DNA of 58,892 nt from CAYLJJ01 sp964384025 (GTDB lineage: Bacteria; Myxococcota_A; Bradymonadia; UBA7976; UBA1532), in NCBI GenBank assembly GCA_964384025.1, contig CAYLJJ010000030.1, forward strand, positions 1-58,892, read 5' to 3'. Both the position numbers and the translations under genes were made by a program. Under the pieces are notes generated by a model. It saw only the letters and a list, made by a program, of their open reading frames with translations. It had not been told where the DNA came from and ran no database searches. How positions within the stretch are numbered: the first letter of the stretch is position 1; each line of letters begins with the position of its first letter. Shown here piece after piece: positions 24,974-33,384 of the stretch.

Positions 24974-26346
24974 GCCGTATTCTAATAGTAGATGATGAAC
25001 TCTCGATGAGAGAGATGTTAGAGATCTTTTTTCAACATGAAAACCATGAGGTAATGACTGCATCTGATGGTTTAAAAGCAATCCAGATTCTTACTGAAGA
25101 GGAATTCGATCTTATCATTACTGATCTTAGAATGCCAAAGACTCATGGACTCGTCGTTCTTGAACGAGCCAAAGTATTATATCCAGATACGCCCGTTATC
25201 ATTATGACTGCATATGCAACAGCAGATACAGCTGTCAAAGCAATGAAAATGGGAGCTTATGACTACTTTACAAAACCATTTCACTTAGATCAGGTTAGAA
25301 CTGTTATCGACAAAGCTTTAGAAAGAAGGGATCTTGTCCTAGAAAATCGAGCCCTTAGGGCAGAGCTGGATGGCAAAAATCAGACCGGGGAGATGGTGGG
25401 TCGCAGTCCCCAGATGAAGAAGATCTTCTCGCTGATCCGACGTATCGCTCCCACTCGCAGCAGCGTCTTGATCCTTGGAGAGAGCGGCACAGGAAAAGAG
25501 CTGGTGGCTAACGCCATCCATGAATACAGCGATAGACAACACAAACCTTTTTTTGTGATCAACTGCGCTGCGATCCCTGAGACGCTTTTGGAGAGCGAAC
25601 TCTTCGGACATCGCAAAGGGACTTTTACAGGAGCCAGTGTTGATCGAGTGGGGCTCTTTCAGGCTGCAGATGGAGGGAGCCTCTTTCTTGATGAGATTGG
25701 AGAGATGCCTCTGAGTATGCAGGTCAAGCTGCTGAGAGTTCTACAAGCGAAGCGGGTTAAGCGGGTGGGGGACTTAAAAGAACAGGCGGTTGATGTTCGG
25801 CTTCTCGCTGCAACCAATAAGAATCTGGAGGCAGAGGTTCGCAATGGAAAGTTTCGGGAGGATCTCTTTTATCGCCTTAATGTGATCTCTATCGAGCTGC
25901 CTCCATTGCGAGAGCGCCCCAGCGATATCCCTCTCTTGGCTCAGCATTTCCTGAACCGCTACTCAAAAGAGTTTAAGAAGCAGATCCCTGAGTTCTCCCC
26001 TGAGGTGATGCGCTCTTTGCTCTCCTACTCTTTCACTGGAAACATTCGAGAGTTAGCCAACATCATCGAGCGCGCGGTAGCTCTGGAAGATACAGATCGC
26101 ATCACGGTTGAGAGTCTGCCTCCAAGCCTCAAATTGAAGAGGGTCTCTGCTGAGAAGAGGGGTCAAGAGGAGATCTTTCATTTTCCAGAGGAAGGTATCG
26201 ATCTAGAAGAGCGAGTAGAGCAGATGAAACGAGAGTTTATCGCTGAGGCGCTTCGTAGAACAGGCGGAAAAAAGAAGAAGGCAGCTGAACTCTTGGGCAT
26301 CTCTTTCCGTGCTCTGAGGTATCTCCTAAGCAAACACAAAACCTGA
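24970..26346 (+). CDS. pilR: Sigma-54-dependent response regulator PilR
   Basis: The NtrC-type activator probably drives pilA transcription with sigma-54 RNA polymerase. The 458-residue protein has a receiver domain (Asp52 in ITDLRMPK, switch Lys in YDYFTKPF), an AAA+ domain (GESGTGKE Walker A; GGSLFLDEIGEM Walker B) and a C-terminal Fis-type helix-turn-helix (KKAAELLGISFRALRYLL). The sigma-54 contact loop reads GTFTGA rather than the usual GAFTGA. The receiver part has about 36% GC and the AAA+ part about 58%, with a sharp change near 25,380, codon 137 in the linker. Confidence 0.94.
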   Translation: MSRILIVDDELSMREMLEIFFQHENHEVMTASDGLKAIQILTEEEFDLIITDLRMPKTHGLVVLERAKVLYPDTPVIIMTAYATADTAVKAMKMGAYDYFTKPFHLDQVRTVIDKALERRDLVLENRALRAELDGKNQTGEMVGRSPQMKKIFSLIRRIAPTRSSVLILGESGTGKELVANAIHEYSDRQHKPFFVINCAAIPETLLESELFGHRKGTFTGASVDRVGLFQAADGGSLFLDEIGEMPLSMQVKLLRVLQAKRVKRVGDLKEQAVDVRLLAATNKNLEAEVRNGKFREDLFYRLNVISIELPPLRERPSDIPLLAQHFLNRYSKEFKKQIPEFSPEVMRSLLSYSFTGNIRELANIIERAVALEDTDRITVESLPPSLKLKRVSAEKRGQEEIFHFPEEGIDLEERVEQMKREFIAEALRRTGGKKKKAAELLGISFRALRYLLSKHKT

Positions 26347-26368
26347 AAAGCAAACGCTGGTTTTCAGG
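26342..26368 (+). promoter_or_regulatory. 8-bp inverted repeat at the pilR end
   Basis: CCTGAAAA (26342-26349) and TTTTCAGG (26361-26368) pair perfectly with an 11-base loop, overlapping the pilR stop codon. No U-tract follows. It lies about 85 bp before the sigma-54 promoter, where activator sites are often found, so it could be a PilR site or a weak transcript end. Confidence 0.4.
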
Positions 26369-26452
26369 ACCGAAGAGGCGCAGGATTAAGAAAAATGCCG
26401 CATCTTTTTCGTAGCCTGGGCACGCTTTTTTAGAGGATAATTATTTTCATTC

Positions 26453-26468
26453 TGGCATACTTTATGCT
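26453..26468 (+). promoter_or_regulatory. Sigma-54 promoter of pilA
   Basis: TGGCATACTTTATGCT has GG (26454-26455) and GC (26466-26467) separated by exactly 10 bases, as required for a -24/-12 promoter, with good flanking matches. Transcription would begin near 26480, shortly before the pilA ATG at 26506. The sigma-54 activator PilR is encoded directly upstream. Confidence 0.8.
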
Positions 26469-26505
26469 CAAAGATGCGCAATTCAGGTATATTAGAGGCT
26501 CAGTC

Positions 26506-27045
26506 ATGAAAAAAGCGTTCACTCTCATTGAGTTGATGATTGTGGTCACGATCATCTCCGTGCTCTCCATGCTGGCGGTGATGGCCTATAAGCGTTTCAC
26601 TTTGGCGGCGAGGACCGGAGAGGCCCAGCAGATGTTGGGTTCAGTGCGGGCTGCACAGGAGACCTATTTTCAAGCCTACGGGCAGTACTGTGGGAGCGCA
26701 GTGATCGCGGTCTGGCCAGATGAGATCCCCTTTGAAAGCAAGATCTTTTGGAATGTTGATGCGATCCCCAAGGCGAACGCCTGGAAACATTTGGGGCTCA
26801 AATCTCCAGGTCAAGTTTGGTTTCAGTATCGGATGAGCGCAGGAGCCAACAACGCAGATCCAAACATCATCCCCAATGTCGATCGCCCCTGGTATTGGGC
26901 TCGCGCCGTAGGTGATTTTGACGGCAACGCGAAGCAAAATTGCCCAGACGACTTTGATCCCAACGAGCTTGTTGGGATGAAGTGTGCCTATTACGAGGTC
27001 ACCTCGGCCAAGCCTGATGTCTTCATTTTGGGAGAGGGCAACTGA
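26506..27045 (+). CDS. pilA: Type IV major pilin-like protein PilA
   Basis: This is the likely pilus subunit. ATG 26506 gives 179 residues: a short leader MKKA, then FTLIELMIVVTIISVLSML, the hydrophobic helix with Glu5 of the mature chain. The residue before the cut site is Ala, not the usual Gly. The globular part has four Cys (Cys at GQYCGSA, KQNCPDD, GMKCAYY, plus none in the helix; three clear ones) and ends in VFILGEGN. A GAGGC site lies upstream. The gene follows the sigma-54 promoter and ends the pil order seen in Myxococcus. The longer frame from 26464 would put the start inside the promoter region and is rejected. Confidence 0.9.
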   Translation: MKKAFTLIELMIVVTIISVLSMLAVMAYKRFTLAARTGEAQQMLGSVRAAQETYFQAYGQYCGSAVIAVWPDEIPFESKIFWNVDAIPKANAWKHLGLKSPGQVWFQYRMSAGANNADPNIIPNVDRPWYWARAVGDFDGNAKQNCPDDFDPNELVGMKCAYYEVTSAKPDVFILGEGN

Positions 27046-27106
27046 GCTGAAGAAGCTAGATCGCTCTCTCCAAAAATCAAAGACTTTACTCTGCTGCGGA
27101 GCCTTC

Positions 27107-29164
27107 ATGAGATTGTGCTTGTTTCTTTTGTTCCTCTTCCCAGCCTGTGATGATGGAGAGAGCCAGACCGAAGGGAGCGCAGCACCACAGCTTGATCTCT
27201 CATCTCCCTTGCTGGACGCTGCTGGAGATTCCGAAGCTCAAGAGCTGGTTGTTCTAGATTCTGGACTAGAAGATCTACTTCAGGACCAAACTCCTTTAGA
27301 GCCAGACCAGGTTTTTTTGGATATGGCAGCCGACAGTTTAGATCAGATCAGCTTAGACGCGGCCCCTCCCCTCTTCCCTTGGCGCTGCTCTGAAGGGATC
27401 AACTTTCTCTATGCTCCAGGCGGTGAGGAACCCGGTGCTTTCCCCGATGACTACTACACCTCAGCTGATCCAGAGAGCCTCACAGGTCTACGAGTCGATC
27501 TGAGCGAAGAGCTCGCTCCTTGGGCTCACCGAATGCCTGGACAGCTGGACTCACTCTTCACCGAGATGAATCGCTTGGATGGTTTTGGCACCAACGCCGG
27601 TATATTCCTCCCTTTTGATGGCGCGCTTCTCAATTTTGAGGGGATGGCTGAACAGATTAAGCTGTTGGAATTACAAGATAACGGAGTGAAAGAGCTGCCC
27701 TACGAGGTTCAACTCTTTGAAGAAGACCATGTGTTGGAACTCCTCCCGATCTATCCGCTCAAGCCTAAGACGCGCCATGGGGTCTTGGTGATGAGCGATC
27801 TCCCCAGCGCTGATGGGCGCTGCTTTCGCCCTGGTCCCGCCCTGGCGGGGCTGCTCAGTCGAGGGGCTGGAGAGCCACGCCTGCAGGCGATGGCGCCTCG
27901 TTATGCGGAGTTATTAGAGAAGAGTGGAATCTCTGTAGAGTCCTTAGCGGCGGCCTTGGTCTTTACCACCCAAAGCGTCACCGAAAGCTCAGAGGCGGTC
28001 GCTGCAGATATCCAGAGCCGAGATTATGAGTGGAGCGAGGGGCTCCATTGCTTTGAAGATCGAGGCTTTCAACGCTGTGATGGGCATTTTACTGCCTTTG
28101 ACTATCGTGTTGGTGGAGATATCGTCGAAGGCAGCAGCCCTGACTCTCAATATGATCTGTGGGCCAGCATCTGGTTTGAGCGCTCCAATGAGCCTCAACC
28201 TGTGGTCTTGGTGGGTCATGGCATCAACGACAGTCGAGAGTTTGGGGGCTATGTAAAGCAACTGGCGGAGCTGCCCGGCATGGCTGCTGTCGCCACCGAC
28301 GCGGTGATGCATGGAGAGCACCCAGCGGGCGCCGCCGAGAACAACATCAACCTCCTTATGGAGTTTTTTGAAGTTGCTATCGCAGATCAGCGCATCGACG
28401 CTCTGAAGCTTCGCGACAATTTTCGACAGTCCACCTTCGATAAGCTCCAATTGATCCGCCTACTGCAACAGAACCCTGATCTCAATGGAGATGGGAGGGA
28501 TGAGCTGGACATGGAGCGTCTGACCTACTTCGGTGCCAGCTTGGGAGGCATCATGGGCAGCGAGATGTTGGCTCTCAACGACAGCTTCGGCTGCGCCTAT
28601 CTGGGGATGCCGGGAGGGCGCCTGAGTGAGTTTGTCCGCAGCCTCCCCGAGGAGTTTGAGCCCCTCCTCGATCTGCTCTTGGGGCGCAGCTCTCCGCTGC
28701 TCCGAGAGCGGCTCTTCTCAGCGGTCCAGACCCTCATCGAGCGCGGTGATCCCAGTAACTTCGCCCCTCATATCTTGAAAGATCGCTTCTCTGTCGCTTC
28801 GGGAAAGTCTCCTCAGCTCCTGACCGTCATGGCCCTAGATGATGAGATCGTCCCCAATGAGACCACCATCGCTCTGGTTCGCGCCCTCTCGCTCCCTCAG
28901 GTCCAGCCTATCCTCCGCCCCATCAGCTATCTAGAGCCGGTGAACAGCCCAGTTCAAGGCAACCTGAGGGGCAGCCTCACGGCGGGCTACTTCCAATATG
29001 ATCAGATCTACCGCCACGGCTCACGCGAGGAGGCCAGCCATGTTTCTGTGCTTCGTGGTGATGAAACCCTGCATCAATTTCGACATTTCTATCGAAGCTG
29101 GTTGGAGGAGGGGGTTGCGGAGATCATCAACCCCTATGAAGAGATGGGGTTAGAGGGACCGTGA
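27107..29164 (+). CDS. Secreted lipoprotein with alpha/beta-hydrolase (esterase/lipase-like) domain
   Basis: The start at 27107 (CGGAG upstream) begins a lipoprotein signal MRLCLFLLFLFPAC (Cys14). An Asp-rich tether follows (about 17-88), then an N-terminal beta domain (FLPFDGALLNFEG; YPLKPKTRHGVLV) like that of Lipase_bact_N proteins, and an alpha/beta-hydrolase core with oxyanion HGIND (371-375) and nucleophile elbow GASLGG (Ser478). DGDGRDELD at 461-469 looks like a calcium loop. The 685-residue protein is probably surface-exposed, with an unknown ester substrate. Its stop overlaps the start of the following ATPase gene (GTGA), an unexpected coupling of an exported hydrolase and a secretion-type motor. 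Confidence 0.82.
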   Translation: MRLCLFLLFLFPACDDGESQTEGSAAPQLDLSSPLLDAAGDSEAQELVVLDSGLEDLLQDQTPLEPDQVFLDMAADSLDQISLDAAPPLFPWRCSEGINFLYAPGGEEPGAFPDDYYTSADPESLTGLRVDLSEELAPWAHRMPGQLDSLFTEMNRLDGFGTNAGIFLPFDGALLNFEGMAEQIKLLELQDNGVKELPYEVQLFEEDHVLELLPIYPLKPKTRHGVLVMSDLPSADGRCFRPGPALAGLLSRGAGEPRLQAMAPRYAELLEKSGISVESLAAALVFTTQSVTESSEAVAADIQSRDYEWSEGLHCFEDRGFQRCDGHFTAFDYRVGGDIVEGSSPDSQYDLWASIWFERSNEPQPVVLVGHGINDSREFGGYVKQLAELPGMAAVATDAVMHGEHPAGAAENNINLLMEFFEVAIADQRIDALKLRDNFRQSTFDKLQLIRLLQQNPDLNGDGRDELDMERLTYFGASLGGIMGSEMLALNDSFGCAYLGMPGGRLSEFVRSLPEEFEPLLDLLLGRSSPLLRERLFSAVQTLIERGDPSNFAPHILKDRFSVASGKSPQLLTVMALDDEIVPNETTIALVRALSLPQVQPILRPISYLEPVNSPVQGNLRGSLTAGYFQYDQIYRHGSREEASHVSVLRGDETLHQFRHFYRSWLEEGVAEIINPYEEMGLEGP

Positions 29165-30312
29165 AGGCTGAGAGTGATATTGTTCAGCTCTTGGATGAGC
29201 TGATCCATACAGCGGCTCTGGCGGGGGCCTCAGATATCCACGTCGAGCCCCAGCGAGATCGCCTCAGGGTGCGTCTCAGGGTGGATGGAGTGATGGCCGC
29301 CCAGCCCTCTCTCTCTCCCAACTTGGGGGCTCCTATGATCTCCAGAGCTAAGGTCTTGGGACGCATGGATATCGCTGAGAAGCGTCTGCCTCAGGATGGC
29401 ACCTTCAGCTTGGAGATCGCGGGGCGCAGGATCTCTCTGAGGGCCTCTACTTTTCCCTGTGCCTATGGAGAGAAGCTGGTGCTTCGGCTCCTCCAGGGGA
29501 TGGAGAGTCTTCCTTTGGAGAAGATCGGTATGGGCTCTCGCCAGATCGAGAGTGTACGTCGCCTGGCCAAACAGAACGGGGGTTTGGTTTTGGTGACGGG
29601 TCCTACTGGCTCGGGGAAAACCTCAACCCTTTACGCCATGCTCCGGGAGGTGGATACCCAGAGCCTCAATGTGGTCACCCTGGAGGATCCCATTGAGGTG
29701 CAGCTTCAAGAGATCACCCAAGGCCAAGTTCATAACAAGGCGGGCTTCACCTTTGCGCGAGGATTGCGGGCGATTCTACGCCAAGATCCCGATGTTATCC
29801 TGGTGGGAGAGATGCGGGACCTGGAGACCACATCCATCGCTTTCCAGGCCAGCCTTACGGGACACTTGGTGCTCTCCACCCTGCACACCAACTCTGCCCT
29901 GGAGACCATCACCCGCCTGATCGATATCGGTCTGGAGCCCTATATCGTGGCTCACGCTATCGTAGGGATCATCTCTCAGCGTCTGGTGAGGAAGCTCTGC
30001 TCCAGCTGCGCTGTGAGCTATGACGATCTCAGTACCCTCCTCCCCGAGGTGGGTTTTCCGATCCCCCAAGCCCCCTATCTTCAGCCCCAGGGCTGTAAGC
30101 GCTGTCTAAAGACGGGCTATCGAGGGCGCATGGGACTCTATGAGATTATCGAGATCGATGATCGCTTAAGGAACTTAATCAAACTGAAGGCAGGGGCTTC
30201 AGAGTTTAAGAGTCTGCTCAGAGAGATGGGCATCCCCACACTTCGACGAGTGGGGATGCACCACGCCATTACCGGGATCACCAGCCCCGATGAGGTGCTG
30301 CGGGTAACCTAA
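29161..30312 (+). CDS. Short GspE/PilB-type ATPase lacking the N-terminal MshEN domain
   Basis: The GTG at 29161 overlaps the esterase stop. The 383-residue protein begins directly with the N2 domain (ASDIHVEP, 23-30). It has Walker A GPTGSGKTS (147-155), Asp box TLEDPIE, Walker B DVILVGEMRD (211-220), His box STLHTNS, and a complete zinc site (Cys280, 283, 312, 315). It is therefore a PilB/GspE-type motor, not PilT, but lacks the N-terminal domain that binds the platform partner. A partner gene is not next to it. It could be an accessory pilus motor or serve a secretion machine encoded elsewhere. Confidence 0.9.
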   Translation: MKAESDIVQLLDELIHTAALAGASDIHVEPQRDRLRVRLRVDGVMAAQPSLSPNLGAPMISRAKVLGRMDIAEKRLPQDGTFSLEIAGRRISLRASTFPCAYGEKLVLRLLQGMESLPLEKIGMGSRQIESVRRLAKQNGGLVLVTGPTGSGKTSTLYAMLREVDTQSLNVVTLEDPIEVQLQEITQGQVHNKAGFTFARGLRAILRQDPDVILVGEMRDLETTSIAFQASLTGHLVLSTLHTNSALETITRLIDIGLEPYIVAHAIVGIISQRLVRKLCSSCAVSYDDLSTLLPEVGFPIPQAPYLQPQGCKRCLKTGYRGRMGLYEIIEIDDRLRNLIKLKAGASEFKSLLREMGIPTLRRVGMHHAITGITSPDEVLRVT

Positions 30313-30388
30313 AACTTTTCACGCCTGCCCCTGTAGCTTGAGAACCAGGAGCAGAACCTGCCCTTGGATATGAAAAATTAGGAGTTTT

Positions 30389-31585
30389 ATGCCTGAGATC
30401 CCCAAGATAGATGGAGAATACACTCTGCTCCTTGCCCGCCTGGGAGAGGTCTGGCTCAAGGGACGGAATCGTAGGATTTTCCTGGATCGTCTCTATAAGA
30501 ACCTTAAGTTGAGCCTCAACGCAGCCCTCGAGGGTGCTCGAGTTCGCCCTCAGTATGGACGGATCTTTATCGAGCTGAGAGATCCAGAGAGCCTCTTGGA
30601 GGCTCTGGCGGTCTGCTTGGATACTCCTGGGCTCAGCAGCGTCAGCCCCGTGCGTCGCGTAAAGACAGATCCTGAGATCATTCGGGCGGAGGGGATCAAG
30701 CTGGCGGAGACGGAGTGGCTGGGAGCCGAAGGCAGCTTTGCCGTTAATGTCAGACGGAGCTATAAACGCTTCCCGATGACCTCTCCTGAGTTAGGGCGTT
30801 TTGTCGGTGACGCAGTGGGAGAGCTGCAGCCTCAGTTGACGGTCAATCTCAAGAAGCCAGACCATAAGATGGGGATCGAGGTGGGCGAGGAGGAGAGTCA
30901 CCTCTGGGTCCAACATATCCCTGCTGCTGGGGGCTTGCCGATTGGATCAGCCGGACGCATTAGTTTGATGCTCAGTGGGGGTATCGACTCTCCAGTCGCC
31001 GGATATCTGGCTCAGAAGCGAGGCTGTGAGCTGGACGCGATCTACTTTCATTCCCCTCCCTTTATCCCTGAGGACAGCCGCGAAAAGGTGGAGCGTCTGG
31101 CTCGCCGTTTGGCTCCTCGCCAGGGTGGGCTGCGGCTCTATGTGGTTCACTTTACAGAGATCCAGAAGGCGATCCAGGATCACTGTGACCATCGCTATAC
31201 CGTCCTGCTCTATCGCCGCTTTATGTATCGCCTCGCGGCGGCCCTGGGGAGGCGCCGTCATGCTAAAGCGCTCTGCACAGGCGAGAACTTGGCTCAAGTA
31301 GCCAGCCAGACCTTAGAGAACCTGAGCCTCGTCGATCAGCTCACAGGGATGCTCACTCTGCGCCCTCTCCTCACCTTTGATAAACAGGAGATCATCCAGG
31401 TCGCCCATCAGATGGGGACCTATGAGATTTCGATTCTGCCCTTTGACGACTGCTGCACTCTCTTTGTGCCCTCCAACCCGATCACGCGGGGCAAGCTCCC
31501 TCAGCTTGAAGAACAGGAGGCGCGCTTGAATATTGAGGCGCTGGTGAAAGGCGCCCTAAAAGCCACCGAGGTTGTTCAGCTCTGA
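30389..31585 (+). CDS. thiI: tRNA 4-thiouridine synthase ThiI (without rhodanese domain)
   Basis: The enzyme adds sulfur to U8 of tRNA and can supply sulfur for thiazole synthesis. The 398-residue protein has an N-terminal ferredoxin-like part (LLARLGEVWLKGRNR), a THUMP domain (about 60-170) and a PP-loop pyrophosphatase core with SGGIDSPVAG (196-205). DDCCTLFVP near residue 355 carries the Cys equivalent to the core catalytic Cys. The C-terminal rhodanese domain of the E. coli form is absent, as in Gram-positive ThiI. An AGGAG site precedes ATG 30389. The last 10 bases overlap the opposing nitronate monooxygenase gene. Confidence 0.94.
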   Translation: MPEIPKIDGEYTLLLARLGEVWLKGRNRRIFLDRLYKNLKLSLNAALEGARVRPQYGRIFIELRDPESLLEALAVCLDTPGLSSVSPVRRVKTDPEIIRAEGIKLAETEWLGAEGSFAVNVRRSYKRFPMTSPELGRFVGDAVGELQPQLTVNLKKPDHKMGIEVGEEESHLWVQHIPAAGGLPIGSAGRISLMLSGGIDSPVAGYLAQKRGCELDAIYFHSPPFIPEDSREKVERLARRLAPRQGGLRLYVVHFTEIQKAIQDHCDHRYTVLLYRRFMYRLAAALGRRRHAKALCTGENLAQVASQTLENLSLVDQLTGMLTLRPLLTFDKQEIIQVAHQMGTYEISILPFDDCCTLFVPSNPITRGKLPQLEEQEARLNIEALVKGALKATEVVQL

Positions 31586-32574
31586 GCAGCCTTTAGCTCC
31601 TCAAAGGCCAACGCGAAGCCTGCCATCAGCTCGGGGACGTTCTCAATGGCGTCGATCTCTCCCACGCTGCGCCCTGCCTGAAGGAAATCTTTATAGCCCA
31701 GTGGCCTAAAGGAACTCTTGCGCAGGCTCATCCCAGCGCGTATTGCATAAAAACCGCGGACCCAGCGCTTAAAGCGAGGGTGACGCAGCAGGCGACGCGC
31801 GATCGGTCCTGCTTTCCAGCCACTCCTTTTAAGGAAGGGGGTCAGGATCACCGCCGCTGGGACACCACTGAGAAGGTCAGTCAAGACGATCTCCTCAGGG
31901 GTCGCTTTAAGGATCGCCTGTTTGTAATCCTGGTGCGCTGTGCACTCCTGAGTAGCGATAAAGCGGGTGCCCATCTGCACCGCCCCATAGCCCATCTCTA
32001 GGCGACCTTTAAAACCCTCAACTCCACCAACCCCGCCCGCGCTCAGGACCGGATAGCCCAGATCCTCGAGGTTCTTAAACATCTCCTCTGGGCTCTCTGT
32101 GCCCGCATGCCCCCCCGCCTCATCATTGACCGCGATCAGACCATCGACGCCGTAGCCCAGCGCCTTCTCTGCCCAACGGCGGCTGGTGACGTTGTGGTAG
32201 ACAATGCCTCCCTTATCGTGGACCCGCTCTAAGACCCAGGTTGGGTTCCCTAGAGCGGTGATAAAGAAGCGGATCCCTTCAGCCAGGGCGAGATCAACCC
32301 AGCGCTGCATCCGTTCTTCATAGCGCTTGGAGCTGCTTTCCACGAGGAGGTTAAAGCCCAGAGGTTTCTGAGTGAGGCTGCGCAGATATTTAAGCCCGTT
32401 CTCTACCGGTAGTTTATGAGCATATTGCAGGGCGACAGGCTGGATGATACCCAGGCCCCCTGCCTCAGAGACAGCGGCCACCAACTCAGGATTGCTCGTG
32501 GGGTACATGGCACCACAGATGATGGGCAAGTTGACCCCACTGTGCTCTAGGAACTGCTCAACAGACTTCATCAT
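31576..32574 (-). CDS. Nitronate monooxygenase / NPD-like FMN oxidoreductase
   Basis: The FMN-dependent TIM-barrel enzyme family oxidises nitronates; some members act in fatty-acid or polyketide pathways. The 332-residue protein shows PIICGAMYPTSNP, EAGGLGIIQPVALQ, the FMN/catalytic segment NDEAGGHAGTES and VLSAGGVGGVEGF, and MGTRFIATQE. ATG 32574 or the next codon 32571 is the start; both overlap the TGA of the upstream YD-repeat gene (GGA upstream), so they are translationally coupled. The C-terminal region after 250 (RRLLRHPRFKRWVRGFY) is basic and long for the family. Confidence 0.88.
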   Translation of the reverse strand: MMKSVEQFLEHSGVNLPIICGAMYPTSNPELVAAVSEAGGLGIIQPVALQYAHKLPVENGLKYLRSLTQKPLGFNLLVESSSKRYEERMQRWVDLALAEGIRFFITALGNPTWVLERVHDKGGIVYHNVTSRRWAEKALGYGVDGLIAVNDEAGGHAGTESPEEMFKNLEDLGYPVLSAGGVGGVEGFKGRLEMGYGAVQMGTRFIATQECTAHQDYKQAILKATPEEIVLTDLLSGVPAAVILTPFLKRSGWKAGPIARRLLRHPRFKRWVRGFYAIRAGMSLRKSSFRPLGYKDFLQAGRSVGEIDAIENVPELMAGFALAFEELKAAQS

Positions 32575-33335
32575 TTTTTCCAACAGCTGTAGCCATAGCG
32601 GGTCTGAGAGCGTCGTCCCGCGCGTTCCTGCTCTTTGAGGATCAGGCGACCTTGAGGATCATAGTGGCTGCGCTTGATCCAGCGCCGTGCCCCTGTCGCG
32701 TCCAGCTCTTCCTGACTCTCTTCACGACCCTGAGCGTTGTAGCGATAGCGTCTGCTCTGTTTGAGCTGCCCTCCCGGTCCATAAAAGAGCTTGCGCATCA
32801 AGCGCCCCCCCTCATATTCACTGCGCTCTAAACCATCGTGAGGTTTGGTCAGAGGGATCAGGCCCTCGAAGCGACGCTCCACTTGGCGCCCCTCTTGATC
32901 GTAGCGGAGCTGCTGCCGCAACTCAGGAGTGCCATCGGGCATATAGCTGGCTTCAGAGATCTTTAGGTCTCCCTTATAGCGGTACTCTTGTCGTCCCTTG
33001 GACGCTCCTTTGGCATCAAAGCGGAGGCGTTGTAGGCGATGGCCCGCGTGGTCATACTCATAGATCTCACGGCGCAGCATCCGCTCATCAGCGGCGAACC
33101 AGCGCTTGCTCTCTAAGCGCCCTTGCTCGTCGTAGCTGTAGACCTCCCGCTTACGTAGCGCCCCAGAGGGCCGTCGGGTTTCGCTTTCCAGGAGTCTCCC
33201 CTGAGGGTCATAACGGTGTTGAATATGAAGCAGGGGCCCAGTGGAGTCGCTCAGCTCCTCAAGACAGGGAGCCTGAGGCTTTCCAGGAGTTGGACTGAGC
33301 AGGAGGCTAAAGCAGAGTTTGATCCAGAGTTGCAT
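32571..33335 (-). CDS. Periplasmic YD/RHS-like repeat protein
   Basis: The 254-residue protein begins with a likely signal peptide (MQLWIKLCFSLLLSPTPG) and is then filled with about eight imperfect repeats of the YDxxGRLxxxxxR type (RYDPQGRLLES, SYDEQGRLESK, EYDHAGHRLQR, RYDQEGRQVER, HYDPQGRLILK), related to YD/RHS or MORN-like repeats. It probably folds as an extended beta-strand stack outside the cytoplasm. Only a few repeats are present, unlike RHS toxins, and no C-terminal toxin domain is seen. Its stop overlaps the start of the nitronate monooxygenase gene. Confidence 0.75.
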   Translation of the reverse strand: MQLWIKLCFSLLLSPTPGKPQAPCLEELSDSTGPLLHIQHRYDPQGRLLESETRRPSGALRKREVYSYDEQGRLESKRWFAADERMLRREIYEYDHAGHRLQRLRFDAKGASKGRQEYRYKGDLKISEASYMPDGTPELRQQLRYDQEGRQVERRFEGLIPLTKPHDGLERSEYEGGRLMRKLFYGPGGQLKQSRRYRYNAQGREESQEELDATGARRWIKRSHYDPQGRLILKEQERAGRRSQTRYGYSCWKK

Positions 33336-33384
33336 GGGAGGATGATGCCATGAAGTTCGAGTAGGATCATCAGCTCTCTGAAGC

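Noticed and set aside
30313..30388. tRNA-like segment between the ATPase and thiI genes
   Set aside because: Short stems can be drawn, but no cloverleaf with T-loop and acceptor stem is present.
32571..33335. RHS toxin
   Set aside because: Only about eight short YD-like repeats are present and there is no toxin domain or immunity gene.
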